Shown here: in pieces, positions 23,801 to 34,939 of the stretch
Layout: each line of letters begins with the position of its first letter
Numbering within the stretch: the first letter of the stretch is position 1
DNA from: Plantago major
Taxonomy: Eukaryota; Streptophyta; Magnoliopsida; Lamiales; Plantaginaceae
Length of the DNA: 64,000 nt
Assembly: GCA_026545765.1 (NCBI GenBank)
Contig: CM048844.1
Location: 3,286,001-3,350,000, forward strand
Direction: 5' to 3'
Made by a program: the position numbers and the translations under genes
The notes under the pieces: model-generated
What the model was told of the DNA's origin: nothing
Seen by the model: the letters and a program-made list of their open reading frames with translations, nothing else
Database searches by the model: none

Positions 23801-23940
23801 AATAACAAAATAAACAATATTAATTCTTGAAAGAGTAAGTATACTATAAGGTAAGACTTTTATATACAATAGGAAAATCGGGATCAATGCCAAAAACGGG
23901 TAATTAACCAAACACGAGGTTTTCAAGCCAACCGGCCGCC
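20861..23940. other. Intergenic, no gene recognised
   Basis: About 3 kb of AT-rich DNA. The longest open frame (22,572-22,955, 127 residues) has no recognisable motif and biased hydrophobic composition, so I do not call it. Two phrases repeat at a distance: AGTAGGAAAGCTCTTTTT at about 21,650 and GTAGGATAGCTCTTTTTGAC at about 22,190, each followed by TTAATGCA..GGAAAGTAGAAATTAAGCAT. That marks an old 540-bp duplication. A poly-A tract lies at 23,591-23,610. Confidence 0.45.
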
Positions 23941-23962
23941 TAAAATGAACCAGACCGACTCC

Positions 23963-24235
23963 CTATTTATAGCCGTGAACATCAGTTTCAGAAGAAGACG
24001 GGTAACTCCGATCATCGAGCACGGCGAACATCAGGATGAAGTCGGCATACTTGCGGAGAGGCTTATCGGAGGATTCCGTAAGGGTATCGAATTCGAGGTA
24101 GAGGCGACAGGAGGCTTTCTTCTTCGGGAGGGGGCGGAGGACGGTGGTGGATTCTTCCTCGACTTTAGCGCCTTTTGGGAAGGGGTTTGGAGATGATGAT
24201 GATGAATAGATCTGTTCTGGGCTCCTCTGGCACGT
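23963..24235 (-). pseudogene. Coding-like fragment, unknown protein
   Basis: On the minus strand an open frame without a start runs about 85 codons to a TAG at 23,965-23,963. It contains SSPNPFPKGAKVEEES, RPLPKKK and CRLYLEFDTLTESS, then KPLRKYADFILMFAV. C/G-ending codons dominate, unlike the surrounding AT-rich DNA. It reads like a genuine protein segment, but I cannot name the family. It may be the last exon of a gene or a transduplicated piece. Confidence 0.4.
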
Positions 24236-24519
24236 ATTTGGTAAGTGTTGTTATGAACTAAATGATGATGATGAATAGATCTCCTACTATTTGGTAAGTG
24301 CAGTTATGAAGGAAATTTAGACACGTATGATCTCTCCCTACCTTGTCTTAGTTTTTCCACATAGAGGCATAGAAATATTTTGAATATGAATATGATTTAC
24401 TTCATCGTGAATAAGGCCATTTTTGGAAGGTTCATGTCACTACCATTTGATTTTACTGATGTCTCCAGATTTGAAATTCGTACAGTGAGTAATCAAATTA
24501 TTTTGCAATTATGTTATTG

Positions 24520-25300
24520 GTGTTTTGTTATGGTTTGAAGAGGTGATGATATAGTTTTAAATATCATTGTTATGGTTTTAACTTGTGTTTAATGTTTATG
24601 ACCGTTATTGTTTTGGCTCATATGTTATAGTTTCAATATCTACTGTTGTAGTTTTAAGCTGCAATGTTATTGTTTTTAACCTCTGGTGAAATATTTATGA
24701 TTTGACTTTTTTGCAAATGCTATTTTATAGTTTTAAGAGGCGTTCTTATTGTTTTAAAAGGCATTGTTATTGTTATGGTTTTAAACATCAATGTTAATGT
24801 TTTTAGCTTTAAGAGGCATTCTTATTTTTATAGTTGTGTTGGATGATGGTGATTTGTTATAGTTTTAATAGGCATTGTTATAGTTTTAATGTGCAATGTT
24901 ATGGTTTTAAACATTAATGTCGCTATATTTAGCTTATGTTGAATATTTTTGCCTCTTATTGATTTGAGCGCATATTTTATAGTTTTAAAATCTATTGTTG
25001 TAGTTTTAAGCATCAACGCTAGTGTTTTAGCTTCTGAGAAATATCTATGATTTGATTTTTTTGCAAATGTTTTGTCATAATTTTAAGAGGCAAAGTTATG
25101 TTTTATGTATCAATATTACTATTTTTAGCTTGTGATGCATGTTCCTGCTTTATTATGGTTTCAAGATGCACTATTATGATTTTTAGCCATCAAAATTACT
25201 GTTTTTAGCTTGTGCTGCATATTCCTTCTTTGTTTTTAAACACCAATGTGATAATTTTGATGAGAGTTATTATGGTTTTTACCCAGTTAGTGAATGTTTT
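24520..25300 (+). repeat. Array of degenerate ATGTTATRGTTTTAA units
   Basis: Short units around TTATAGTTTTAA or TTATGGTTTTAA recur every 20-35 bp. A higher-order period of about 350 bp is visible: 24,579-24,760 and about 24,935-25,100 share ATTGTTGTAGTTTTAAGC, AAATATYTATGATTTGA and TTTTTTGCAAATG in order. No open frame. It faces an oppositely oriented array at 25,540-25,770. Confidence 0.7.
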
Positions 25301-25586
25301 AAACAAGTGGTGACGATGACATCAAGTTTTATGATAGGTCTCTCAAATGTGTCACTGCAGTATGGAAGCAACAAGCACGAACAAAAATGTTTATTGTAAT
25401 TTTTTTATGAGAATAGATGTTTCAGTATTGTAATGACTGAATATTTCAAGTAGTTTATTTTAAGCTCGTTTGTTGATGTTTTAGTGGCATCCCTGAAACT
25501 TTTAGACTTGTTTAATGGTGGTTTAATTATATTAGAATGTCACTTAAAACTATAACAATCAATCTGAAAAATTATCATGTAGTTCC

Positions 25587-25765
25587 TTAAAACCATCACA
25601 CCATCTCTTAAAAAATTAACAAAAGAGGTTAAAATTATAATTGAAACATACAATACTAACGCATTAAAACTATCACATCATCTCTTAAAACATTAACGAA
25701 ATACGTTAAAATTATAACTAAAACTTTCAATGCTAACAAATTAAAACCATAACATAATCTATTAA
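25587..25765 (-). repeat. 77-bp tandem repeat, inverse orientation
   Basis: Units start at 25,587, 25,664 and 25,741 (the last one partial). Each begins TTAAAACYATMAC and contains CATCTCTTAAAA and GTTAAAATTATAA. TTAAAACCATAACA is the complement of the motif in the preceding array, so the two arrays point toward each other. Confidence 0.75.
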
Positions 25766-26222
25766 AAATCATAACAAAAAAATGTGTGACTCGACGTTTT
25801 TTTAAAAAACTCGGTCGATCAGACCGCTAAAACCCAAAAAACCGCAAAAAATACAAAATAACCTTGGCTTTCTTATCTTTTAGGAAAATCTTACATTTTT
25901 CAAGACTCTAGCTTCTTGAAAATGGGGACACATGTTGACTTGTGTCTTGTGGTTTATTCTTGTACTATTTTAGAAAAACCTGAAAATTATCAGATTGTGA
26001 AACATGTCCCAATTCCATAATTTTGAGAAATCGTTTTTTGAAATTTTCATAACCCTTTTTTATGAGGTCATTTTTATTAATTAATTTTTTTTAATGAAAT
26101 GGAGATGTTTGGTAATTGTATGATTAATGGAGGTTCGGTTTTAAATTGATTTTGGGTATGCTTTGTTAAGTCAAAGTAATGAGGGGTATGTATGCAATTC
26201 ATCCTTATAATATTTTTAAATA

Positions 26223-27039
26223 GGGAAATTACATATATCACCCCTACAATATAGCCTCTTGTCACTGTAGTCCCTTTTATTCAAACAATTACAGATAGGC
26301 CCAAAAGTCAACTTTTTCACCCATTTTATCTTTTATTTATAATTAATAATTCATTAATTCTCCCTTATTGCAAAATAAACCCAAACATTTTTTAACACTC
26401 ACAAACAAAGCCCTACATTTTTTATTATTCAAGATTACTACCCAGCATCTCCAACCACCATTTCCACCAACACCTCTAACCACCATTTCCACCAACACCT
26501 CTAACCACCATTTCCACCACCTCCTTCCTCCCTTCTTCATCTTCTTCAAGAAAAAGAAAAAAAAACCTTCTTCTTCTAAAAAAAAAGCTCCGATCGGAGC
26601 TATGTACTGCTCTGGTGGAGCTGAATTACATAGCTCAGACGGAGCTGTCAAACAGCTCCAAATCAGAGCTACAAACAGCTCGATCTGGAGCTGTTTTACA
26701 GCTCCGGTCGGAGTTTTTCTTAAGAAGGAAGAAGAAGATGGAGGAGGAGGAAGAAGAAAACAAAAAATTGTTTTTGTTTTGAAAAATTAATTTTATTGGG
26801 GTTTAATTTATAATAATATTAAATCATTGTTGCAATTTATAAAATATTAGAGTCAAATGTGTAGTAAATTGTAGATTGTAAATTGCAACCAAGTCCAACT
26901 AATTTTATTTTCCATTTATTTTATTTCTGTTCAACTCAAAATGGGGTTTTGGGTGTATTTGTAATTATTTGAATAAAATGGACTAAACTGTAATTGGTCC
27001 AAATTTAAGGGGTATGAAACATAATTTCCCCTAAATAAC
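26223..27039. mobile_element. Mutator-type MITE A with AGCT palindromes
   Basis: Imperfect terminal inverted repeats: GGGAAATTACATATATCACCCC on the left and the complement of GGGGTATGAAACATAATTTCCC on the right. The 9-mer TTTTAAATA stands directly before it (26,214-26,222) and again at 27,040-27,048. The middle holds an AGCTC-rich cluster including the palindrome AGCTCCGATCGGAGCT (about 26,586). Subterminal sequence (CCCAAAAGTCAACTTTTTCA; TTGTAATT..TTGAATAAAATGGAC) matches the element at 40,248-41,150. The right end could instead be at 27,030. Confidence 0.65.
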
Positions 27040-27048
27040 TTTTAAATA

Positions 27049-27831
27049 TCAAAAAATTACAAAACCATCCAAGATAGCCACTTTTCATATTGATACCTGC
27101 AATTTCATCAATTACAAAAGCCACCCCTGCATTTTTCAAATAATTGAATATATATTCAAAAAAGTTAAAGATTCCCTTTTTTTTAATTTTACCATTGTCT
27201 TTATTCTCGTTTATTTTTATTCATTTTATTTAATTATTTACTTACTCACATTTTAAACCCCCAATTTTTCATTCTTCTCAGAAACTCCTCCCATTACTTC
27301 TAGCATTTCCAACACCATCTCCTCCACCCTTCTTCACCACCACCATGAACAACCACCATGGAATCTTCACCAACGCCACGAGCCACCACCATGGAAGCTC
27401 TGTCCGAGCTCCTTCGTTCATTTTTATTATTATTAAAATGGAAGCTCCATACAAAGCTTTCATAGAAGCTCCAGATCTATTCGGAGCTTCCATGGAAGCT
27501 CGAATGTGGAAGCTCTGGCCGGATCTTCAATCCGGTGACTGGAGCTCCGATCATATTTTTCTAAATAATTTTGTTCATAATATTCGGATGATAATATGAA
27601 CAAAATTGAGAATTTGATATGTTTTGTTGACTTTAAAAACATATGGGGGTGTACTATAATAAAACTTACAATTTTACTAGTTTTATTGTACTATTTATTC
27701 TCCTTTTTCTTTTTTTAGAAAAATAAAATTTTAATGGTGATCAACAATTATGGGTGTGGATGTAATTGTTCAAATATAGGGTATGAATTTGTAATTAAAA
27801 CATAATAGAGGGGGTCTATATGTTAATGACC
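27049..27831. mobile_element. Mutator-type MITE B with AGCT palindromes
   Basis: Directly adjacent to element A and bounded by TTTTAAATA at 27,040-27,048 and 27,832-27,840. Its ends (AAAAAATTACAAAACCATCC; GGGGGTCTATATGTTAATGACCC) are weakly inverted-complementary and resemble those of A. It contains the perfect palindrome AGCTTCCATGGAAGCT (27,485-27,500) and TGGATGTAATTGTTCAAATATAGGG, as in the 41-kb element. Short frames read through the palindromes are not genes. Confidence 0.6.
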
Positions 27832-27840
27832 CTTTTAAAT

Positions 27841-28796
27841 ATTATGCAACTAGTGGATTATAAAATTCCTAGTCGCATTACTAATAAAATATGTAGGGTT
27901 AGATTAAATCTAAAATCATTAATACAATGTGGGTGTACTATAGTTAGTCATCCACGCATGTCACTAGTTTACATGTCCTATGGTCATCATGTTATTTTAT
28001 TCTTCTTTTTATCTTTTGTAGCCACTCATTAACTAACACGTGTCCCATTTAATAATTTTCAGAATATAAAATTAAAGAATTGGTACTTTTATTTTTCTTA
28101 AAATTTTGATAGATTGATTATCACTTCACAAAAAAAGTTGCAGATATTGAAGAAATATTTTAAAAAATCATTGAAGGGTAATTGCAACACGGGTTACAAT
28201 CTGATCATTATCATATATTTCTAGAATTGAAGTTTTAATTTATAATCTATTCAAAAAATTACGAGAATAAACCATAAGGCAACATGTATCCTCTTTTTTC
28301 AACAATTAATATTATTTATTTATCTATTATTACATGTCATACACTAGGGATGTGCCCAAACCAAGTTTCTGGCAAGACATGTCGGAATACCTCAATTGGA
28401 CGGGGCATATTCATTTAACACTCAAATCGGACGTAACCGTAGTGAAATATTTAAAACGGAAGTATCTCATTGGAAAGGATTTACCAGTTAGTTACAATGG
28501 AAATTGATTTGTTTGTATGTCAATCTCTGGAATGCTTTAATCAAATACTACTTGATGAGCATAAAATGTGACAAAGGAAATTTCTGAAATATTAACTTTC
28601 CAGCGAATCTGGTGCAATTTGATAGTTAAGGCCTTAAGGGTGAATATTTAGATATGTCTTCCATAGCCCCAGTTTCTGTACCACTTCTCTTGCTATTTAA
28701 CTTTTAGAGAGATACCAGAGAACAATTTGCATATGCTTGAACTTCATCTACAGAGGTTGTGACATGGGAGCCACCCCAAATAAGTACACAGGGAGC
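27841..28796. other. Intergenic, no gene recognised
   Basis: AT-rich, with no convincing exon, terminal repeat or RNA gene. It leads into the 3' flank of the minus-strand protease gene. Confidence 0.45.
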
Positions 28797-29120
28797 ATAT
28801 TAAGGACAACCTAATAAGTCAAATGCAGCGTTTGTGACTAGAATAATGTAGTACTGCCCAAATAACAGAACAAATAATTCAAGTTACATCACTCCATCAA
28901 ACAAATCAATCTCATGAACTTACTAATCTATGAAATTCATACCGATAGGGTAATGAGAATATTAAGGACGACCTAATAAGTCAAATGCATATGCATTTGT
29001 GACTAGAATAATGTAGTACTGCCCAAATAACAGAAGAAATAATTCAAGTTACATTAGTCCATCAAACAAATCAATCCCATACACTTACTCATCCGTGAAA
29101 TACATACCGATAGGGTAGTT
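28797..29120. repeat. 162-bp tandem duplication of protease gene 3' end
   Basis: Units start at 28,797 and 28,959 with ATATTAAGGACRACCTAATAAGTCAAATGCA. They share TAGAATAATGTAGTACTGCCC and CCATCAAACAAATCAATC, and end with CATACCGATAGGGTA. The right-hand unit contains the last codons of the gene (YPIGMYFTDE, stop). The left-hand unit encodes a variant end (YPIGMNFID, stop). Confidence 0.8.
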
Positions 29121-31151
29121 GAACTTGTGCAATGCATTCTCATGCACTTTTGCAAGCCCGAAAAATCCCCAATCGTACCCCCAGCTATTCTGAATGATGT
29201 AAAACTTTGTGCCATCGGAATTCCATCCCCAATCAATAACCATAACCGCATGAAGGTCGGCTTCATCATTAAAATCTTCATCCTTCATTTGCACGTACTG
29301 AGCAGCCTTGTACATCTCCTGCAAACCAATAAGAAAACATAAAGACAAAAAAAGGCAAATATGATCTAAAGAATTACCCAAACAATAATAAAGTGAAAAG
29401 AAGTTTGAAAAGCACACAAAGATGTAATTTTCCATAATAATATTACTAGCAAAAAACAAATTAAAACCATGCAATATGGAGAAATACGAGATATTAGTTA
29501 GAATAAATTTAACATATGGAATATTAGAAGTATAATTACCTTCCCTTTTTCTTTGTTGTGATTCACAAAATCATCATCTACTATAACATATGCCGCCAAT
29601 GGCCTTTTCATAAGTTCTTCAGTAGGATCTTGATTCCACGGAATAAACTCCCAATCTCTTATATGCATTTTGCGACCCTTCAACCCCTTCCCCTTCGACC
29701 CCTTCCCCTTCGATCCCTTTTTCCCCTTCCCCTTGCCCTTTTGCTCCTTCAAAGAAAAAGTATAATATTAATTATCCAATATGAACAAAAATAATAGACC
29801 GGGCATCAATCACTATGAATTAAGAAAAAGGAGACACTAATTCTACTATAAATGTCAATCACAACAGACTGCTCTAACTATAGTATTATCAATCTTATAT
29901 GGCATGTACTGCTCTTTTCGAATTGTACAAGTTTCTTATATGAAAATCGCATTATTCCCACTTTGGTGCTTTTACATGATACTTCTACAAACTCTGATGA
30001 TTTTATCCAAAAACAATGCAACATGCCATATAATGGAATCATTCAAATTAAGCATGAAATATTAAGGAGTCACATTTATCATCTCAAATATCAAGTTCCA
30101 TAAAATTTTATTTCTCAGTTTGCCTCGGTCATTTCAAAACCTTTTTCGCATGTTCCATATCATATTTTAGATGTATACTTGTCGCATAAGATTGATAATA
30201 ATCTGTCATTTACAAATTCTCTTCTCTATCTTCATTAAAAGTGCAGGAGTATAACTGGTAATTAATTTATTCAAACAAGACTTGATATTTGTCCCATGCT
30301 AGAATAAATAATTCCATACGTCTACTCGGATCTCAAAGCTAGGGTGGGAGGCATATTTTCACTTAGAATGGTGCACAAAGAGAAGTGCAGCAACAAAATG
30401 AGTCCATATGCATAGGATTGCTATGATATAAAGAGAAGAAGATACCATACCTTTGAATCTGAACAACACAAGCACGGACATCGCCGTCCTTTATACCCTC
30501 CATAAATGCACTCTTCAAACACGCCGTCATCTTTTATGTATCTGTATGCTTGTGTGAAAGTGAGAAAAAGGCACCCTCTATCGTCCTCTGTTGCAGTTTC
30601 ACACACGAGGCAGTCAATCAATTCTTGAATTGCCAACTCAGGTAGTTTGATCTCTTCTTCAGGTCTCTCTATCCTCTTTTCAATGGCGTAACAAGCTGCT
30701 ACAATTCCACACACAACACAAGAAATGCAGCAATCTATCCAACAAAAGCAATTCATATTTAGGCAAAATCTAATTTAGGTAACCCTTGAAGTCCGAGTTC
30801 TATAATATGTCTAGTGATAAACAAAGCATATTTGAATTGCGGGTTACTTACTGCATTTACCCTGATTCTTTATGGCATAGAGTACTTTCTTGAAGAACCA
30901 ACCAGCTTGTGTACCCTTTGAATACACAAAAAAAAAAAATAATAAGTGAATATTCAGTTAAGTGAACGATGGGAGGGATAAAACATATATACACTAATGA
31001 ATATAATGAATGCTGGAAAATTTAAAACATGCATACACTAAACGACATTCACCTTGAAGAACTCCTTGTGAAACGGATGCGAAAAAATATCAGTAGCATC
31101 TACCTCCGGAGGATAAACAGTTTTGTTTCCTGACTTTTTTTTTGGTGCCAT
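29085..31151 (-). CDS. Papain-like cysteine protease (C1A), unusual short form
   Basis: Five minus-strand exons: 31,053-31,151, 30,852-30,915, 30,451-30,698, 29,540-29,746 and 29,085-29,318. All have GT-AG borders and give 283 residues. The papain catalytic set is complete: oxyanion Gln51 and Cys57 in NQGKCTACYA, His229 in DLHAVMV, and Asn250 in QNSWGYDWG. Two usual parts are missing: there is no signal peptide (start MAPKKKSGN) and no I29 inhibitory propeptide, since the mature-like region begins about residue 34. A Lys/Gly repeat (KGKGKGKKGSKGKG type, about residues 140-163) sits where family members have a surface loop. Extra Cys are clustered (CPCLCC). A leader exon at about 32,067-32,110 with donor CCTG|GTAATT may supply the 5' UTR. 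Substrate and compartment cannot be told from sequence; without a leader it would start in the cytosol or nucleus. Confidence 0.78.
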
Positions 31152-33290
31152 CTCACAATGGTGCTAGAACCTGAGATATTGACCTCGAAAGTTAGCTGGA
31201 AAGTGCTCAATTACCTGACTTTAGGAAAGTAAACTATTCCTACTTCTCCTTAAATCATTTAATCTACTATAAAATCTTCCCATTAAAATAAAAAAATGCA
31301 GATCAAAATTGATCTTGTAAGCGCAATTTCAAAATAAAAGCTACCGAAAACCAAATAAAGTTGCTCCGCGATTCTTCCATAATGATGAGAAGACTTTGGA
31401 GTATTGAAGAAAAGAAAAGAAAGACTATTATAAAAAAAAATAATAACAGGTCATAGAGTATGAACAGAAGTCTTGTATTCGAGAAAAAAAAAACTGGCAG
31501 AACTCTGAGTCAAAGGGAAAATCTGACTTTTCTGGGGGCAAGCTTTTAATATCATTGTAAAGATCTTTTGATCCGTCTTTGGATTTCTCATTTTTTTGTC
31601 TTATATTTAAGGAAAGCTTGTTACTGAAAAAAATGATTTGAAAAATAATCCCCGAATCTTGGATCAGTGAAGTAAATGAAGTTCAGCTCAATCTTGTAAG
31701 ACAAACTTTAGCTCATCCTGAATCAAGGTAGCCAAATCAAAATCCAAATCCAACAGGAAAAAGGCAAGAAAATGAGATTTTGAAGCTAGCAAACATAGAT
31801 AGATAGATAAATGCAGGATTTAGTATACAAAGCCATACTTTAGCATTTAGAAATATCAAGAAATCATGTAATATGAAGAAATTGAGCTTAGTCAGATCCA
31901 CAAAGCATAATTGTAGCTAACACAGAATAGCTAATAGTAGTACACGATTCAGTTCATGAGTACATAGAGAATGAACAGTAACAACATATGAACATACACC
32001 AACACAGAACATAGTAGTAACTACAACACATTTGTATTGAGAATTAGGATGATGTTTGAGAAATTACCAGGAGACAAACTGTTGGGCTGCTGCTGTCTCC
32101 CTCCAATGTAAAGGGGGAAGGGTTTTATATGATGTTGACTAAGGTTTGGGGATTCTAGGGTTTTAAATTTGTATTTAACTGAAATTCAATATATGAAACC
32201 TTGAGGCCTCCACATCAGCTAAACTGCATATTTTGAACTTGAGAAATAAAGGGGTTTGCCAACTTAATGTATACAAACAAAATAAATATATTCTTTTAGT
32301 GTGTTACTTGATCCTACAAGCTTATTTGACTTGAAACATAAAGGGTGATTAAAACTACAAGCTTACTTGAAGTTTATGGAAAATCAAATCCAACTAAATG
32401 TAAACGAGCCCAAAAAGAATATATGTGACATAAACAAAAGTACCTAGTGCAGTAAAAATAAATTGAGTAGAGCACAATTCTATCATTTTAAAACCAATAA
32501 ACTTGTATTGCTGGTTCAAAAAAATAGGTGATATTGATAATACCATAAATTACATAATTCCACATACGTAGCTCTATTTTTCAACTTTTTCACAAAAAAA
32601 CTGCCTATACTTTTATTGTATCAGATAACTACTTTTAAGCTATTATCACATTTATACTTGCTAAACACAACATTTTTTGTTACAACCTCAATTCTTGATT
32701 CAACACGACTCCTCTTGTAATAATAATACTATTGTCATTCTAAACCTCAATCACTAAATTTCATAATCTACTTATTCCCCTTCACATGCTTCATAAAAAA
32801 TTCAATCTAATGATGTAGGTAATTAACCGGTTTGTAACAGCTAATCAAGTCTAATATGTTGCTTTATATTTAACATGTTTCTTCATCTTTAAAATTCTTT
32901 TACCATAGTATTGAAGCTATCACACTATTAGTTTGTAATGCATGATCAAGATTTTACGATATAAGCAAGTCATGTGATGAAATTTAAGTAGAGATGGTAT
33001 TTTTATATAAAATTAGTACCTCTAGTTGTAAATGAGATCTAGTTATGTGATAAAATAAAGTATAGCTAGTTTTGTGCTAATAGTTGATCAACCCTAATGT
33101 TGTATTGTGCAGTTATAGTTTCACATATGAGTATTCAGGCACTATAGTACAACTTGTGAAATATTTTCACTAATGAAGTGAAACAATTAAAAACTGGAGA
33201 AGTGTACTGGACTGAACCTAAATGTGTTGAACCCAAATCAAGTGTAACCACACCAAACGGTCCACTGCTATTCAAAAAAGACAAAAACAT
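31152..33290. other. Upstream region of protease gene
   Basis: No further coding exon is recognised. A purine/GC-richer patch at about 32,065-32,120 read on the minus strand ends in a good donor and could be an untranslated first exon. TATGATG/TATAAAA-like signals around 32,125-32,135 would fit a promoter just upstream of it. The rest is AT-rich. Confidence 0.35.
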
Positions 33291-33293
33291 ATA

Positions 33294-33507
33294 CTCCCTC
33301 CATTTCATTTAATTGTTACAATTGGACTTTTTCGGTCAAATCTTTTTTATCTGACCAAAAATTACTCTAAATCTTGAATTTTTTCATTATATGACTTCAT
33401 TATATCATTTATTTACTATTATAGTTTAGAATTAATTTGTGCTCAAAATCGAAAATAGTTGAGCGAGAAGAGGTCAAATTGTAACACTCTAAATGAAATT
33501 GAGGAAG
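33294..33507. mobile_element. Stowaway-like MITE
   Basis: A 214-bp element flanked by TA (33,292-33,293 and 33,508-33,509). The ends are CTCCCTCCATTTCATTTA and TAAATGAAATTGAGGAAG, which are good inverted repeats. The interior has TTTACTATTATAGTTTAGAATTAATT and GTCAAA/TTTGAC segments shared with the element at 4,971. Confidence 0.85.
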
Positions 33508-33509
33508 TA

Positions 33510-34920
33510 ACAATTAGGACTTTATAATAAAATTACCTGAGAATCTGAGCATGATGAGTAATCCAACTGATAATTCAGCCAAAAAATATCAAATCTGTTA
33601 AAAAATCGGAGCACCACTCGCTCGCTCTCTCTGCATCGGTGAGAGCGAGTGGTGTTACGATTATATAACAAGACCCGAATCAAAAGATGGAGTGAAGCGA
33701 GCAAGTAGAAATGAAAGATAATCAAGATCAGAATACTAGTTAACACTAAACAAAAAGTTATCATCGCATAAATCATATTCTAAAAAATTACACAAATATA
33801 GCTAATTAGGGAAAACTCTTGTGTGAAAACGACTCTGAATTGTACGGGTATATGAATTGAAACGGTGAAAGAGTGAAAACAGTTCAGCTTCTGCAACAGC
33901 AGGAAAAATCAAGACAGTAATGCATAAAACGGGTAAAGATCAGCCAAAGGTAGCAACGCAACAGAGGCACGGCAACTTCCCTTTTCAGACAGAAAACGAC
34001 AAGATTGAAACAAAAGTTAACAAAAAATAAACATCTGATTTTCGAAAAGATTTTTGGAGCAATTAAGATCATGAAATATTTCATTGGATGGAAAAGAAAA
34101 GGGAAAGCGTAAGGAGGAGAATTAGGGCTGAGGAAGAAGACGACTTGGGAAAGTTTGGGGATCTGAATTCTTAGGTAGAGTAGAGACTAGATCAGACTAA
34201 GAAATTAATTAATACGTTTATTGGTCTGCAGTCCACCTCTTTGCATCAGCAAAGCCCATTTTAGTTCCATCCTGGCCCAATACATATTTATCAAGATTAA
34301 CTCAATTTTGTAACCTCCCTGCTCCTTATAGCTCATGTGTAGGCTACTGTTGGAGACTTGTTGGTGTGCAGACGCATTTAATGCGCGAAAGTACTGTGAT
34401 TTGGCTCAATTCGTCTTTTTATTAACTAATCAATTCAAGATTCAAAACTTACTCCTCCCCACATATTAGTTATTCCAGCATTCAAACAGCACAGAAAAAA
34501 AAAATCAAAAAAAATAAAAATTAAATGTCAATTGCAGGAATCGATCCTCTGGCTTTATATATATACAAAATCCAAGAACCCTTCCACTCGTCCAGCACAG
34601 TCAACACAAACTTTCTTACAAATTAAATTTTATGAATTGTAAATATGGAATCATATAGTCCAAATTACACACGTTGAAATATAAAATTCGGGGGAGCTCA
34701 ATATCCAGTACGTTGTCTGAAAATAAATCAATGAAAACCCGTATCCTTTTGTTGCCCATTCATTTAGCTACAAAACCTACTTAAACTAGGATATCCATAG
34801 GTCTGTAAAAGACTGAACCCCTATATCAGCGTGTAGCCACACCAATTTAATTCTTATGGTTCCGATGACATTAATTTGTCACCCAAATACATTCATAACG
34901 CCAAAAATCTGATAAATTCT
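33510..34920. other. Intergenic, no gene recognised
   Basis: Contains a 12-bp perfect inverted repeat CACCACTCGCTC / GAGCGAGTGGTG (33,612-33,623 and 33,643-33,654). The remainder shows no convincing exon; short minus-strand frames at 33,522 and 33,884 lack motifs. A C15 tract at 34,921-34,935 marks the start of the next repeat region. Confidence 0.4.
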
Positions 34921-34939
34921 CCCCCCCCCCCCCCCATTT

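Noticed and set aside
24520-25770. Could the spaced repeats be a CRISPR array?
   Set aside because: Units are degenerate, AT-rich and unevenly spaced, and the genome is a plant nuclear one.
26343-26790. Overlapping frames on both strands (Pro/Thr/Ser- and Gly/Trp-rich)
   Set aside because: They read through CCACCACC and AGCTC repeats inside a MITE and have no protein features.
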